Notes: generated by a model from the sequence alone, not told the origin. A DNA stretch of 64,000 nucleotides from Telopea speciosissima (GCF_018873765.1 NC_057920.1:48596828-48660827), one strand, 5' to 3'; counted from the stretch's first letter, positions 43,679-55,256 are shown. Made by a program: numbers and translations.

Positions 43679-44224
43679 TTATATAGCTTTGATTTTCGTT
43701 GGGTTGGCCTCAATTCCTCTCTGGGACACCATATAACCCAAAAAATTACCTAAGCTGACCCCGAAGGCACACTTAACGGGGTTTAGCTTCATTTGGTGGG
43801 CCTGTAATACTTGGAATGCCTCGTTCAGATCGGCTAAGGGATCTTGGGCTTTGATGCTTTTGACTGGCATATCATCCACGTACACCTCCATATTTCTGCC
43901 GATCTGGGCCTTGAAGATCTTGTTTACCATTCTTTGGTAACTCGCGCCTGCGTTCTTCAGATCGAAGGGCATTACCAGGTAGCAGAAGTTTTCCTGGTTG
44001 GATCGGAACACCGTATACAACTCATCTCCTTCCTTCATGAGGATCTGATTATATCCAGAGTATGCATCCATAAAGCTTAGCCTCTCTTGTCTGGCTGTTG
44101 CATCTATTAGCAGATCGATCCGGGGCAGTGGGTATTCATCTTTGGGGCAAGCTTTATTGAGGTCGGTGTAGTCAACACACATTCTCCATTTCCCGTTCGG
44201 CTTGGGGACCATTACTACATTCAC
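43679..44224 (-). CDS. Tat reverse transcriptase
   Basis: Open frame with RT landmarks: VVMVPKPNGKWRMCVDYTDL, NKACPKDEYPLPRIDLLIDA, FMDAYSGYNQILM, YLVMPFDLKNAGASYQRMVN and the catalytic MEVYVDDMPVKS (YVDD). It ends LGYMVSQRGIEANPTKIKAI, directly upstream of the RNase H frame at 43675. The MNVV Met is not a true start: about 20 residues of RT upstream are readable (KFYK, QFPTWLVNVV). The protein would be cut from gag-pol. Confidence 0.85.
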   Translation of the reverse strand: MNVVMVPKPNGKWRMCVDYTDLNKACPKDEYPLPRIDLLIDATARQERLSFMDAYSGYNQILMKEGDELYTVFRSNQENFCYLVMPFDLKNAGASYQRMVNKIFKAQIGRNMEVYVDDMPVKSIKAQDPLADLNEAFQVLQAHQMKLNPVKCAFGVSLGNFLGYMVSQRGIEANPTKIKAI

Positions 44225-44441
44225 GAGCCAGGTAGGAAATTGCTCTTCTCTAATAAAATTTTTATAAAGCTTTTAATTTCTCTATTTCTTCCTTCATCGC
44301 GGCTTGCTTTTCTGGCACGAACGTTCTTCTTTTTTGCTGCACTGGCTTTCTGTTGGGGTCGACATGTAGGGCGTGTTTAGTAATGTGCCGCGCCATGCCT
44401 GGCATGTCAGCTGCTGACCAGGCGAATACGTCTTTATTTTT
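44225..44441. other. Decayed linker between Tat protease and RT
   Basis: Contains remnants of the RT N-terminal region (the reverse-strand equivalents of AWSAADMPGMARHITKHAL, then VDPNRKPVQQKRRT); no intact frame. Confidence 0.5.
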
Positions 44442-45080
44442 CTATAGGAACGAGGTGAGTTCCTTCGCTTCTTCTTGACTTAGCGATGACCCGATCTTGA
44501 CTGTCCTGGCAGGGTTCTGCTCATCCACCGGGACTTCCACAAGTTCCTCCACCGGTTCGCCCAGCTGATAGCATCTATCTCCTTTGCGGTTGTCCACGAC
44601 CTCCACCTGATAGGCTGTTCCTCTATAGTTGCCCTTGATGCCCTTCAGGACCACTGCGTGGCACTCCCTGGCTTTTTTATGCTCTGTTTGGCACTCCCCT
44701 ATGCCATTCGGGGTGGAAAACTTGACCTTCTGGTGCTTGGTAGAAACTATCGCTCCCAACTCGTTTAGAGTAGGTCTGCCTAATATGGCGTTGTAGACTG
44801 TGGCCGCTCGAATGACCATGAAGTTGACCTTTATGATCTTTTGGAGCGGGGCTGTTCCCACCGTCATCAGGTGCTCTACAGATCCTTCAAATTGTGTTGA
44901 CGCTCCTGAGAATCTATACAATAGTGCGGTCTCGGGCTTCAGCATATCGGGCTCGAACCCGAACTACAAGTATGCATCATAGGATAGCATATCCACGGAT
45001 GCTCTTGTATCCACTAACACCTTGTGGACGGGTCGATTGGCTATAACTTCCTGAACCATGATGGCATCATCGTGTGGCTA
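44442..45080 (-). pseudogene. Tat aspartic protease
   Basis: Upstream part (about 45080-44960) reads MVQEVIANRPVHKVLVDTRA, SVDMLSYDAYL and then a stop; the active-site segment is V-D-T-R-A-S where the family has VDxGSSADIL, so the catalytic Gly is replaced by Arg. 44945-44442 continues with LKPETALLYRFSGASTQFEG and VIRAATVYNAILGRPTLNEL, the conserved C-terminal half, then STKHQKVKFSTPNGIGE. The protein would have processed gag-pol. Inactive by both stop and active-site change. Confidence 0.7.
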
Positions 45081-45159
45081 GCTCAGCCCCTCATGTCTTT
45101 ATCCGAGAAGGTGATCTTGGGCTCGGTGCGTGCTTTCTTCTCGGTGACTTCTGCTACTG

Positions 45160-47184
45160 CTACAAATCTCTCCTTCGCCTTAGCTTTGCGGGTTGACTCT
45201 TGCCCTGGTCCTCCCAAGATGGTGAGGATTGTCGGGGCTGTGGACGTGTTGGCCTAGTCTTGATTTCTCCTGACTTCTCGATGATCACCAAGTTGGTCGC
45301 CTTGGCGATCCCGGTCTCCCCCCTCCAGGCTCTATCATCTCTTCGCCAGTCATTCCTTGGGACTTCTCGGCCTTGGGGGTTATCTTTTGCCTCCTTCTTG
45401 GCGTAACGCCTCAGGTGGCCATTCTGGATCACGTCCTCTATTTCCCTCTTCAGCTGTCTGCAGTCTTTCGTGTCATGGCCTACATCTTGTTGGAACTCGC
45501 AAAACTTATTCAGGTTCCGATCCTCCGGCTTTGAGAACATTGGTCGGGGTCGTTGCAGCAGCCCTCGATTAGATACTTCCATCAGGATTTTGGTCCTGGT
45601 GGTGTTGAGCAGGGTGTAGTCAGGGCTTTGGTCTTTGTCTGACCTTGCTCTCTTGGTGTCCTTACTCTTCTCATCCTTCTCGCTTGCCCTCTTTTTCTCA
45701 GGGACCTTGTCGTCCACTGCTTTTCTTGCCTTCATGATATTGAACATGTTAGCATATTGGTAGTAGCGGTCCAGTAGCTGCGGCATGGTCGTTACTGGGT
45801 CCAGCGTGAACGATTTCACCAAGTCGTGGTTGGTGACCCCATTGTGCAAGGCGTTGAAGGCCATTGTGTCGCCCAGGTCCTTGATCTCTAGGCTCTCCGC
45901 ATTGAAGCGGGTGATATAATCTCTGATGGACTCATCAGAGCGCTGCTTCACAGCCAACAAGTTGGCTACGGTCTTCTTCTGCTTTACATTGCTCTGGAAG
46001 CGGTTGACAAAGGCTTTGGCCAACTCTGTGAAGCTTCGGATCGAGTTAGGCTTCAATTTGGCGAACCACAACGCCGTGGGCCCCTTGAGAGAGGTGGGGA
46101 AAGATCGGCAGGATACTACATCGGACCCACTATAGACTGTCATCATAGCATTGAAGTAACTGATGTGGTCGTTGGGATCGCCCTTGCCATCATAAGCCTC
46201 GAACGTAGGGGGTTTAAAACCCTTGGGAAGCTCTGCTCTCATGAGCACCCTCGTAAAGGGATGTTGGCCAGGCCTGGAGCTTTCTTTTGGGGTTGTTCCC
46301 CTCTCCAGGGCCGTAATTTTTTTATTCATCTCTCTGAGCTTACGGTCAAGCTCGCTTTCTTCAACCTGGTTGTTGATGACGTTCGTGCGCGTACGACGTG
46401 CATTCAACTCGTCCTTGAGATCTGGAAGGGGTAGCCTTGGTGGGTCTACCCGATCAGTGCATATGTCTGAGGCCTTGGAATGAGTCCTTTTAGACCGGCT
46501 GTGAGTTCTCCTACCGGTGGAAATTGATTGATCTTCCCCCCGAGGGGGCCTGCTCCGGGTAGGGAGGTTCCCCGTACACACTGTTCCTAGAGGAGGTGGC
46601 TCTCGCTTGGAGGGGTGTGACGACCCCACCCTACTTCCTGATGCTCGTATATCATCTCTTACTGTCCTTGGATTCTCTCGGGCGGTTCTTGGGAGTACCA
46701 GAGGAAGCAAAGGTGTAGGGGGTGGTATTGTTGTTGGCGGGAGGTCTGCGGCCGCGGCAGCGGTTGCCCTCAATGCTTGCACCTCATAAACTATATCCCT
46801 CAGGACCCCACTCTTGTTGAGAACATGCAGTTGTAGGTCCTGGATTTGGCCGACATTGGCAGGCGCTCTAGGATCTATCTCGGGGACGAATCACTAGGGC
46901 ATTGGTGGCGGAGGTGGTAAAGCCTGAATGCCGTGGCTGGACTGGCCTTGATTTTGAGTCACCATTTGGTTAGCCTCCAATGTGGCAGAGGGTTGGGTTC
47001 TTGCCCCTTCCCCTGCCGCTGGTAGCTGGGGGTCGATGGATGCAGTTGCCATCCGCCGCTGTTGGGTTTTCTTCCCTGCATTCTCGTCGCCGCGGGTGTT
47101 CTTCATTGTCTGATGAGTCACCGAGTTGTCCATGGCTAGTGGGGCCTGAGTATTGGATGGAACGACATTAGGTTCTCCGGCCAT
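45160..47184 (-). pseudogene. Tat gag, split by two consecutive stops
   Basis: Starts MAGEPNVVPSNTQAPLAMDN at 47184, shortly downstream of the PBS. TAG-TGA in tandem interrupts the frame at about 46890-46896, and the same frame resumes to 45160. The central gag domain is clear: PFTRVLMRAELPKGFKPPTF, AYDGKGDPNDHISYFNAMM, LKGPTALWFAKLKPNSIRSF, TVANLLAVKQRSDESIRDYI, RYYQYANMFNIMKARKA. The zinc-knuckle-like CEFQQDVGHDTKDCRQLK is followed by VIQNGHLRRY. The long frame with just one interruption suggests a fairly young element. Confidence 0.8.
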
Positions 47185-47235
47185 GATTTCAAGTTCAGTC
47201 AGATAGAGAGTCTAAGGCTTTGAGAATTGTATCGT

Positions 47236-47255
47236 TCCCACAGACAGCGCCAAAA
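47236..47255 (-). promoter_or_regulatory. Primer-binding site of the Tat element
   Basis: Minus strand TTTTGGCGCTGTCTGTGGGA next to the 5' LTR edge (47257), close to the TTGGCGCCGTCTGTGGG sequence that follows 5' LTRs in many plant gypsy elements. Confidence 0.6.
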
Positions 47256-47256
47256 C

Positions 47257-47742
47257 TGTTGCATCATAAATCCTCTCGGAGCGAGTTCTACCTGCAAGAC
47301 AAGGATTAGCAGGGAGTACCGGGCATCGCCGGTGATCTCACTCCAATGCTTAAGTTAGACCTCTGAGCAATAGTCAGAATAATGAGAATTCAGATGGATT
47401 GGACGTGCGTTACCTCCCCTACTTATGGCGATGGAGAGTTTGAATCATGCCGGGAGTGGTAAGCTGGAATCTCGGAGTGGAGTGAGACCAATGAGGAATG
47501 GAAATGGGGATAACATCTACCCGTCGCTTCCCACGCGCCTGATTAGGCATGACGTGGGAGAAAGTTTTGGGGCCTTGCTGGCCCGTGATAGACTTAGAGT
47601 GTCTTACGTAAGCTTCATAGGATATCTCTTTCGTTTGGCATATGCAATGTCATCTTTGTCCCTCGATCGAACTCTCGAGCTGGGATTGGATTTCACAATC
47701 TCCGTAGCTCGTTCTGACCGAGCCAGTTTTGTTATCCCAACA
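47257..47742 (-). repeat. 5' LTR of the Tat element
   Basis: 486 bp, same length as the partner at 39245. Plus-strand edges TGTTGCATCAT...TTATCCCAACA. Followed by AGACT. Confidence 0.9.
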
Positions 47743-47949
47743 AGACTAATTGCTTGGTTCAATCCATTAAACCAGCATAAGCCTTTCTTTATAAAAATCA
47801 AATCTCATAATTTCCAACTTAATTAAAATCAACACCATAGCATCCTCAAATGAATTAATCAAATAAGTTAATAAAATAACCATGAGCAACAGTCCACTAA
47901 AAATAATATTAAATTCAATTCAAACATATAAGTCAATAAAATACATCAA
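47743..47949. other. Flank between Tat element and LINE
   Basis: AT-rich 207 bp that continues at 53003 once the LINE is removed. No gene. Confidence 0.5.
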
Positions 47950-47955
47950 GGTTCT

Positions 47956-48759
47956 GAGGTTGGTAGTGATGGGTCTACTTCTAGACCACTCTTGGCTGAT
48001 GGTGGAAGACCAGTGGGGTCGCAGGTTGCTCCTTCTAGAGTCCTCAAGTCACAGTTTTCTGGCGAGTTGGTGGTTGCCAGTGGTGCGGTAAGTGTTGACG
48101 GTGGGGAGGATGTTGATGGAGGTGAGTCAGTTTTGGTAAGGAATCTTAGGGGTGATGTGGATCCCATTCAGAATTTTTCTGATCATGTAAATGTAGCACG
48201 AGCAAATTCTCCTTCCTTAAGGGGACCTTCGATTTTCGAAGGTGCTGGAGTGGTGGGCAATCTCAATTTTGAAACAGATTCTACGTTATTCTCTCCTTCA
48301 TTTTCAAATTTCAATTTGGAGTGAGGCCAAGCTCCTGGGTCGGGTCGAGGGTCAGGTAGAGTTGGTTTGGCTGTAGGTCATGGTCGGATGCAGGCTATTA
48401 GAGGTGGTTCGATGCCTGGTGGCCGAGCTGGATCAACCCGTGGTGGTAGACAGGCAGGTGGCCTTCCTCCTGTGGCGTCCACTGTTGTTGGGTCGGCGCC
48501 TCAGGCTGAGGCGGAATTGGAAGTAGTTCTCTTGGTTGGGGTAGACCATGTGGTGGAGGCGATTGTGGATTCTTCTTTTCAAGATGGCATGGTGGTGGTC
48601 CACGCAAAGGAGGTGGTGGATATTGATAATGCAGCTGTGATGGCTGAATTGGAGGGACGGAAACAACAGCACCGTAAAGGGAAGAAAGGGATGGAAGCAG
48701 AGCAGCAGGGTCGCAAACGGTCAGACCGTTTGGCTTCTAAAACCGCTAGTGTCCAATGA
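47956..48759 (+). pseudogene. LINE ORF1, C-terminal Gly-rich tail
   Basis: Frame from the truncation point: EVGSDGSTSRPLLADGGRPV, then a low-complexity region, one TGA at 48322-48324, then GRGSGRVGLAVGHGRMQAIR. It ends with HVVEAIVDSSFQDGMVVVHA and a basic tail GRKQQHRKGKKGMEAEQQGR. The tail is homologous to the end of the ORF1 remnant near 61450 (HVVEAIAPTSFRDGMMVVQA). The ORF1 stop and the ORF2 start overlap as ATGA at 48756-48759. The DUF4283 and zinc-knuckle part is not present. Confidence 0.7.
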
Positions 48760-51700
48760 AAGTTCTATTCTGGAATATCAGAGGGTGTAAGCAGAACGCT
48801 GCTTGGGTAGCGTTGTCGTCTTTTTTGCTTGAGACTTGTACGGATTTGGTGCGTCTTGTGGAACCAAAGCTGGAGGTCAGTAAGTTCCCTATTTTGTTTT
48901 TTAATAAAAAGGGTTATAATGCAGATTTGATCCATAATGTGAGCCCGGATTTGGTTCCGAATCTGTGGGTTATTTGGAAATTGGGTCTACCCCGCCCTTC
49001 GGTCATTTCTTCTTCAGATCAGCAAATTTCTATGTCTATTGTTTGGAATGGGGAGTTGATGGTTGTTTCAGTTATTCATGCTAGCTGTTTCAGAATTAAT
49101 CGGAGAGACCTGTGGTTGGAATTGGCAAATCTCAATATCGAGGCTATGACGTGGCTTGTTACAGGGGATTTTAATGCAACCCTATTGTCTGAGGAGAAGA
49201 GGGGTCCTGGGGCTTTTTCCCTAGGCTCAGCAATGGAATTTGGTGCTTGGGTGGATTCTTGTGGTCTCATTCTTGTTCCCTCAAATGGAAAGAAGTTTAC
49301 ATGGTCCAATAATAGGTCCAAAGGCCATGTGGAAGCTGTTCTGGATCGTCGTTTTGGTAAGTCAAGGTGGTTTGAATATTTTCAGTCTTGCTCTCAGAGG
49401 GTGCTGCTTCGTATGGCATCGGATCACCCCCGTTTATTTATTGCTTCTGAGTTCCTTGGTAAGCCTAAGAATGCCCCTTTTCGGTTTCATAATTTTTGGA
49501 TGGAAAATCCTGAGTTTGTGGATGTGGTGCAACAGTCGTGGATGCAGCCTGTGCTTGGATCCCCCATTTTCATATTGAGCCAAAAGCTCAAGAGGCTCAA
49601 ACCTGTGTTGCGGGCTTGGTCTCGGGGGGCTTTTCCAAATTTCATTTCGGCAGTGAAGGAAGCTAAAACAGATTTGGAAGATGTGCAAGAAGTCATGGAC
49701 ATGTACCATTGGTGTAAATGATCATTTGTTCGGGGTGGAAGCAAACGCCAAGACGAGGTACTTGTTAGCTTTGAAGGACAGCGAAAAACTTTGGCGGGAG
49801 AAGTCTAGGATTAATGGTAGAAAGAGGGCAATCGCAACTCAGAATTTTTCCACCTCTCAACGGTGTTGACGAGAGTAAAAAATCAGATTAGAAGCCTTAA
49901 AAAGAGTAATGGTGACTTGGTGTCTGATCAGATTGGGGTGGCAGAATACATCAGTGATTTTTATGAAAACTTTCACAAGTTGGTTCCTCTTGAGGAGCAC
50001 TTGGACCTTTTGGAGGTTAACCCTTTAGTTTTGGGCGAGGAGGATAGGGTGGTTTTGGATTCAGTCCTAGTCCTTGAGGAGGTGAAGAAAGCAATCTGGA
50101 TCTTGACCCTGATAGCTCTCCAGGTCCTGATGGGTTTCATCGTGCTTTTTTTAGGCAGTGTTGGGATATTGTGGGCTATGATGTTGGAAGGGCTGCTGCA
50201 AATTTTTTTAAAGAAGGTATCATGCCTAAAGGGGTGAATAACTGTTTTATCTCCTTTTTTCCAAAGGTGGAGGGTGCCGTATCTTTGGAGAAGTTTTACC
50301 TTATCTGTATGGGGAATTTCTTTTGCAAAGTTATCTCTAAAATCATGGCAAACAGATTGGGGGATTTCTTATCCCGATTAATTTCGGAGGAGCAAGGTGC
50401 ATTTCAGAAAGGGAAGGTCATTTTTTCTAATATTTGCTTGGCTTCCGAACTCAGTAATCTCATGCATAAGGCAATAAGGGGAGGTGGTATTGGTCTCAAG
50501 TTGAATGTTCAAAAGGCATAGGACTCTCTTTCATGGAATTTTCTATTTTCAGTGTTGCGCAGATTTGGATTTAGCGATCGATGGATTTTTGTGGCTGCGT
50601 GCTTTATTGTCCTCTATGAGGATTTCAGTTCTTGTTAATTGGGGTCTTGTGGGATTCTTTGGAGGGGAAAGGGGGCTGCGCAAGGCGATCCTCTCTCCCC
50701 TCTGCTCTTCATTATTGCTGAAGAAGTTCTGTGTGGGGGGCTTAAGAGGATGGTGGCTAAGAACAAAATCCTTCCCTGGGCACTTGCTCTTTGCTGACGA
50801 TGTGTTTATTTTTATTAATGGTTCGCTCAAGTATGTCAGGGAGCTGAAAGTCTTCTTGGAAAAATACCAAAGCTTCTCAGGCCAGAAAATCAATCTTGAG
50901 AAAAGTAAGCTATTTTGTGGTGCAATCATCCCTTCTAGACATCGCCAGATTTTTGATTTGTTGAATATCCCTCTTTGAAACCTCCCTACAAAATATTTGG
51001 GTGCAAAAATTTTTAAAGGGAGGGTTACTAGGGAGAGATTGCTTCCTTTGGTCGATAAGTTTAAGCTTCGCCTCTTGGGATGAAAAGGGAAGCTCCTTTC
51101 GTTTGCAGGAAGAGTTGAGCTTGTTCGCTCGATGATGTTGAGCATTCCGGTTCATAATTTCTCAGTGTATTGGTGGCCTTCGTCTTTGGTTTCACTGATG
51201 GAGAGACGGATCCGTAACTTTATTTGGTCGGGAGACATCGAGTCTAGAAAGGTCTTGTCGGTAAAATGGGACTTAGTGTGTATGCCTAAATCTAAAGGTG
51301 GTTTGGGCATCCGTAGGCTGCGGGATTTGAATACGGCTTTGCTCTGTAAATTAATTTGGTCGATTAAGCATGATAATTCGGTGGCTAGTAATTTTTTGCT
51401 TGCAAGATTTTCAAACTCTGATGGTTCTCTTAAGTCCCATTCGATGTCATCCTCCATTTGGCCGGGTGATCAAAGGGTCTGGAACTTAGTAAAGCAGCAA
51501 GAAAGGTGTGTTATTGAAAATGGTAAATTTGTAAAATTCTGGTCCGACTGTTGGTTGGGTAGTGAGTCGATTGCGGCTGCCTCGGGTCTTGGGGATGAGC
51601 GGTTTGTGGAGAAATCAGCTTTAGTGGCGGATTTTATCTCAGGGTCATCTTGGTCTCTTCCTCAGGTCCGTTCAGTCTTTCTTGGAAATATATTTGATTC

Positions 51701-52844
51701 TATTAAAAATATTTCACTGCCCTCCTCTCCTTGCTCGGATTTATGTTTCTGGGGCTTGACTCCCTTGGGGGTCTTATCTGTGAGATTGGCTTGGGAAGTT
51801 ATTAGGCTGAAAAGTCCCAAGGTTCCCTGGGTTAGTGTGGTTTGGAATAAAGCTCTCCTTCTAAGGCATTCCTATTTTGTGTGGCATCTGTTGCTTGGCA
51901 AAACTCTAATGGACGTTGCTCTCTCCTAGAAAGGATTTCAATTGGTGTCCCGGTGTGAATTCTGTAAAAACAATGTGGAGTCGGACGTTCATATTTTCTT
52001 GGAGTGCCCCTTTTATCTATCCCTGTGGAAGAAGTTCATGGACTTGTTTGGTGTTCTTTGGCCGGAGTTGGTCTCTTTTGAAGATTTTTTAGTTTGGTTC
52101 CCATGCGTCAAGCTTGGATGGCCGGACTGGTGCTGATCCGCTATGTTGTTTGGGTTAAAAGAAATTGCAGGAAATTTGAAGGGAAATCTAAGAGTTTGGG
52201 GTTGTTTTTCTTGGTGTCCTCGCTGCTCTGAGGGAAATTGCGGGATCTTTCTCTTACCCGGTCTCTTCTCAACTTGATTTGATCTGTGCCAGTCGGTTAA
52301 ATATCCTCATTCTCCACAAGCCAATGCAAGTGATTAGAGAGGTTTAGTGGTGCTATCCCCCTCAAGGTCGGGTGAAGCTCAATGCTGATGCGTGCTCTCT
52401 TGGGAATCTGGGTAAGGCGGGTGCGGGTGGCATTCTTAGGGATGATCCGACTGTTGTGTTGTCGGCGTTCAGCTTTTTCCTTGGAGTGAAATATAATTAT
52501 GTGGCGGAATTTTGGCAATTTTTCATGGCCTGTTGAGAGCTAAGGAGTTGGGTGTAACTCTCCTATGGATGGAGTGTGACTCGGCAACAGTTGTTGATGC
52601 CTTCTGGACTGGATTTATTCCTTGGTTTGTCAGGCAGCTTTGGATAGGCCTGCAACCTTATCTCTTTTCTATTTCTTGGAAGATCTCCCATTGCTTCCGG
52701 GAAGCCAACCCCGTGGAGGACTTTCTTGCCAAATCAGCGGCGAAGAGTGAGGTTTCTTCCCCTTGGTTTTTGAGTTTTCCATCGTCAATTAGGGATTTGT
52801 TATCTGAGGATGCGATGGGCAAACCTCGTTTCCGGTTTGAGTAG
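48756..52844 (+). pseudogene. LINE ORF2: endonuclease, reverse transcriptase, RNase H
   Basis: 48756-49721 is open: MKVLFWNIRGCKQNAAWVAL (endonuclease start; Asn in WNIRG), GDFNATLLSEEKRG (catalytic Asp/Asn), then a long stretch with MASDHPRLF where SDHxP is expected. Frameshifts at about 49700, 49860, 50100, 50530, 50640, 50970, 51080 and 51930 split the rest. RT reads FISFFPKVEGAVSLEKFYLI, LISEEQGAFQKGKVIFSNIC, HLLFADDVFIFING (FADD) and GQKINLEKSKLF. A CX2C-type CEFCKNNVESDVHIFLECPF zinc element follows (51955). RNase H: VKLNADACSLGNLGKAGAGG, ECDSATVVDAFW, REANPVEDFLAKSA. It performs target-primed reverse transcription in L1 elements; this copy is inactive. Confidence 0.85.
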
Positions 52845-52988
52845 TGTTTGTTTTTCCTTTTGAGTGGCTTCGGGGTTTTCCCCGTTGCCTGGTGTTTTTG
52901 TATCCGTCCGGGAATGCCTAGATGTCAAATTCTTGTATTCTTTTTTACCTTCTTTAAATCTTAATATTGCTGATCTTTAGCAAAAAAA

Positions 52989-53343
52989 ATAAAATGCATC
53001 AAAATAACGTCACAAAAATACTGGTGTTACAGCCAAGTGGAAAATTAAAGCATTAAAAATCTAAGAACTAGGAACATATGCCTGGATATACATGGATGGC
53101 TGAAAAAAAACAAGAATGCATGCTAATACATAGAAGGGTATTTCATTGATAAGTTCTGAAGTTTGACATCTAACTAATCCATAATATAGTCTATCTAAAC
53201 GTTAGAATTACCAAATCATCTTACCATGAGATTCAAATAGTGGAACCCTAGAAGTGTAAACGAAATATCCCATGTTACAGAGAGTCTTGTATCCATCTCA
53301 ATGGTAAAATTTAAGCCTGAGTATATAATATGGTATTATTACA
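52989..53343. other. Flank right of the LINE
   Basis: Starts with the second target copy. A minus-strand TGTAACACC at 53023-53031 resembles the start of many plant gypsy LTRs and may be the outer edge of the retroelement nest. No gene seen. Confidence 0.35.
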
Positions 53344-53590
53344 TTTTTTTTTGGTGAATAAATTTTATTATATAATAGCAGATTTTGACCCCTGTTATAT
53401 AGTCAAAACTAAAGGGAAGTGTTTCCTGTGGGGAGCGTGGCCCCTACGCATGCGCAAGGCCAATGGGAGCGCGTGTGGAAGCATCAACATAGGCAGCATT
53501 TCCGCTTTTCATGGGGGCAGGTTAGTCATTATACCCCCTTTGTGTCTGGGCACAGGTGCCACGCTCCCTAACCCAATTCTTTTTCCCCAA
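53344..53590. repeat. Short repeat with inverted GGGAGCGTGGC blocks
   Basis: A T-run with GGTGAATAAATTT (53344-53370; the reverse complement ends TTCACC-poly(A), like the LINE tail at 16547) is followed by GGGGAGCGTGGCCCCTACG near 53430 and its inverted partner GGTGCCACGCTCCC near 53555. The interior has GTTAGTCATTATACCCCC. About 160 bp could fold on itself. MITE-like; exact ends unknown. Confidence 0.4.
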
Positions 53591-55251
53591 AATTAATTAT
53601 AAAAATCCCATAAACCTTTAATATGTAATATGTATGTTGGTGGCATATTTGTAATTTTTCGATAATTTTGAGAAACTTTCAACTCATACAATATTTTCGT
53701 TTTCTGTTGAAAATTGAACAATGAGATTGTTGAAGAGCCTTTTATATATAATATGGACAGATCCAAATGCTGATCAATTATATATCAAGTTTTTTTTTTT
53801 TTTTTTTTGCTAAAAGATCATTTGTATTAAAAGGAAAAAGAGAAAAATTTACAATGGACACTTAGTTAGTAAGTTCGGAACGGCAATTGAACGGAAAAAC
53901 GGCAATTAACGGACTAACGGTAATAATATTTTAAAATTGCTTCATAAAACATACGTAATAATCAGCGCTTAATACGTGTATATACGGCATAGACGCAATA
54001 ATACTTTTAAAAAGGCATATATTCATTATATAACATGCATTCACCACCTAATAAACAAAATAATATCATGATTTTATAAACTAAAATAAACACAATAATA
54101 TAATATCTTATATTACATCTCTAAGATTAGCACTTAAAATATCAAAATATCAATAAAGTAGTCTCTAAACGAGAGAGACCCACACCCCATAGTGGAGAAG
54201 GTTTTTTTTTTTGGTTGAACCATAGTGGAAAATGTGAGAATTTTCAACCAAAAGTGAAGTTGAGTTAGATTTCCACAAAATTCCAATTTGTAAATGAGAA
54301 TAAGAATAAAACAGAATAAGGAGATTCCAAGGCATCTTAAAACGAGAACAAAAAGTAAGGTAAAAAAAAAAGGAAAATTATGTGATTAACTACAAATGAG
54401 AATAGGGAAAAATTAGGAAATGATCACAAATTAATTAATCCTAGATAAAGTGAACAGAGATAGGAGACTGGATTGTTGGAGAAAGAAAAAAAAAGGTTTC
54501 CGTTCTATTTTCCATGGAGATGGAACTTGTGATTTTCGTTGATTAGCAAACAGAATAGAGAAAGGGATACTAACCAAGAAGAAGTTCTTAAGAACAACAG
54601 GAAGAAGAAATAAACAAGGAGAGGTCCAAGTAGGAGTACGATTAGATTGAATTGGCATAAGATGTTATATACAAGTTGCGATAGAGCGTTGAACGAGATG
54701 GAGGGGCTTTCGTTTTCTAGGGTTGGACTTTGGGTAAAAGCAAATCACAAAGAAGAGAAAGTGAAATCGTGAAAAATTCTAATCTTTGGGGTTTTTTTTT
54801 TTTTTTTTTTAAAACATTAGAGTAAAATTTAAAAAGTATAAAACGTATAATACCAATTATACGAGTATAATACGCGATCGATTAAAAACGCATTTTTTAT
54901 AAAAATACGAGAAGTGCGGACGGAGTATTATGCGTCAAAAGTTTCCAAGCTATCCATATTCCATAATCAGTCTGATGCGGGTGCTATGACGTTGTTTGGC
55001 TTAATTTAGACGTGAAAACTCAGTTAAAAATAGGTATGGAATGGGAAAAGCGCAGCCAATCTGATAGGACTGAGTCAGACGCCAGGTTTTCCAAAACCAA
55101 TAGTGAAAGTACACCAATATAACCCAATTCCAATTAGACCAACATGGATTTGTGGTCAAGCCAATCTCATAGTATATTGTTATTGTTTACAGAGCATGCA
55201 CATGGTGAGTGCTAGTGTATCCATTGTACTAGAAGAGTCAGAGAGAAGGCC
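53591..55251. other. AT-rich intergenic DNA, possible small elements
   Basis: No confident gene. A T-run plus GCTAAAAGATCATTTG at 53790-53825 is the reverse complement of a LINE tail (like CTGATCTTTAGCAAAA at 52975), so a very short minus-strand LINE stub may be present. 53870-54965 holds many CGG/ACGG and TAATACG-type words at both ends, suggesting a non-autonomous DNA element, but I cannot fix ends. A minus-strand frame at 54431-54658 is unsupported. Confidence 0.3.
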
Positions 55252-55256
55252 GTAAG

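Larger units (their letters stand above)
39245..47742 (-). mobile_element. Complete Tat/RIRE2-like gypsy retrotransposon with antisense ORF
   Basis: 8498 bp on the minus strand. Two LTRs of 486 bp each (39245-39730, 47257-47742), flanked by the target duplication AGACT (39240-39244 and 47743-47747). The PBS-like TTTTGGCGCTGTCTGTGGGA sits next to the 5' LTR (47236-47255), and a G-rich tract (reverse complement of TGAGCCCCCCCACTCCCC) lies next to the 3' LTR. Domain order: gag (47184-45160), protease (about 45080-44442), RT (44224-43679), RNase H (43675-42560), integrase (42403 to about 41885, truncated), then an antisense ORF (40303-41880, +). LTRs differ at about 37 of 486 positions by my count. 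Confidence 0.9.
47950..52988 (+). mobile_element. L1-type LINE, 5'-truncated in ORF1
   Basis: Flanked by a 14-bp target duplication ATAAAATACATCAA (47936-47949) and ATAAAATGCATCAA (52989-53002), one mismatch. It contains the Gly-rich tail of ORF1, a full-length but broken ORF2 (endonuclease, RT, RNase H), a short 3' UTR and the tail CTTTAGCAAAAAAAAT. The 5' end lies within ORF1: the ORF1 remnant at 59930-61560 shows what is missing upstream. Confidence 0.9.

Noticed and set aside
45926-46483. Plus-strand frames opposite the Tat gag
   Set aside because: Shadows of the strongly supported minus-strand gag domain.
53870-54965. Possible DNA transposon with ACGG/TAATACG-rich ends
   Set aside because: I could not find convincing inverted termini or a target duplication.
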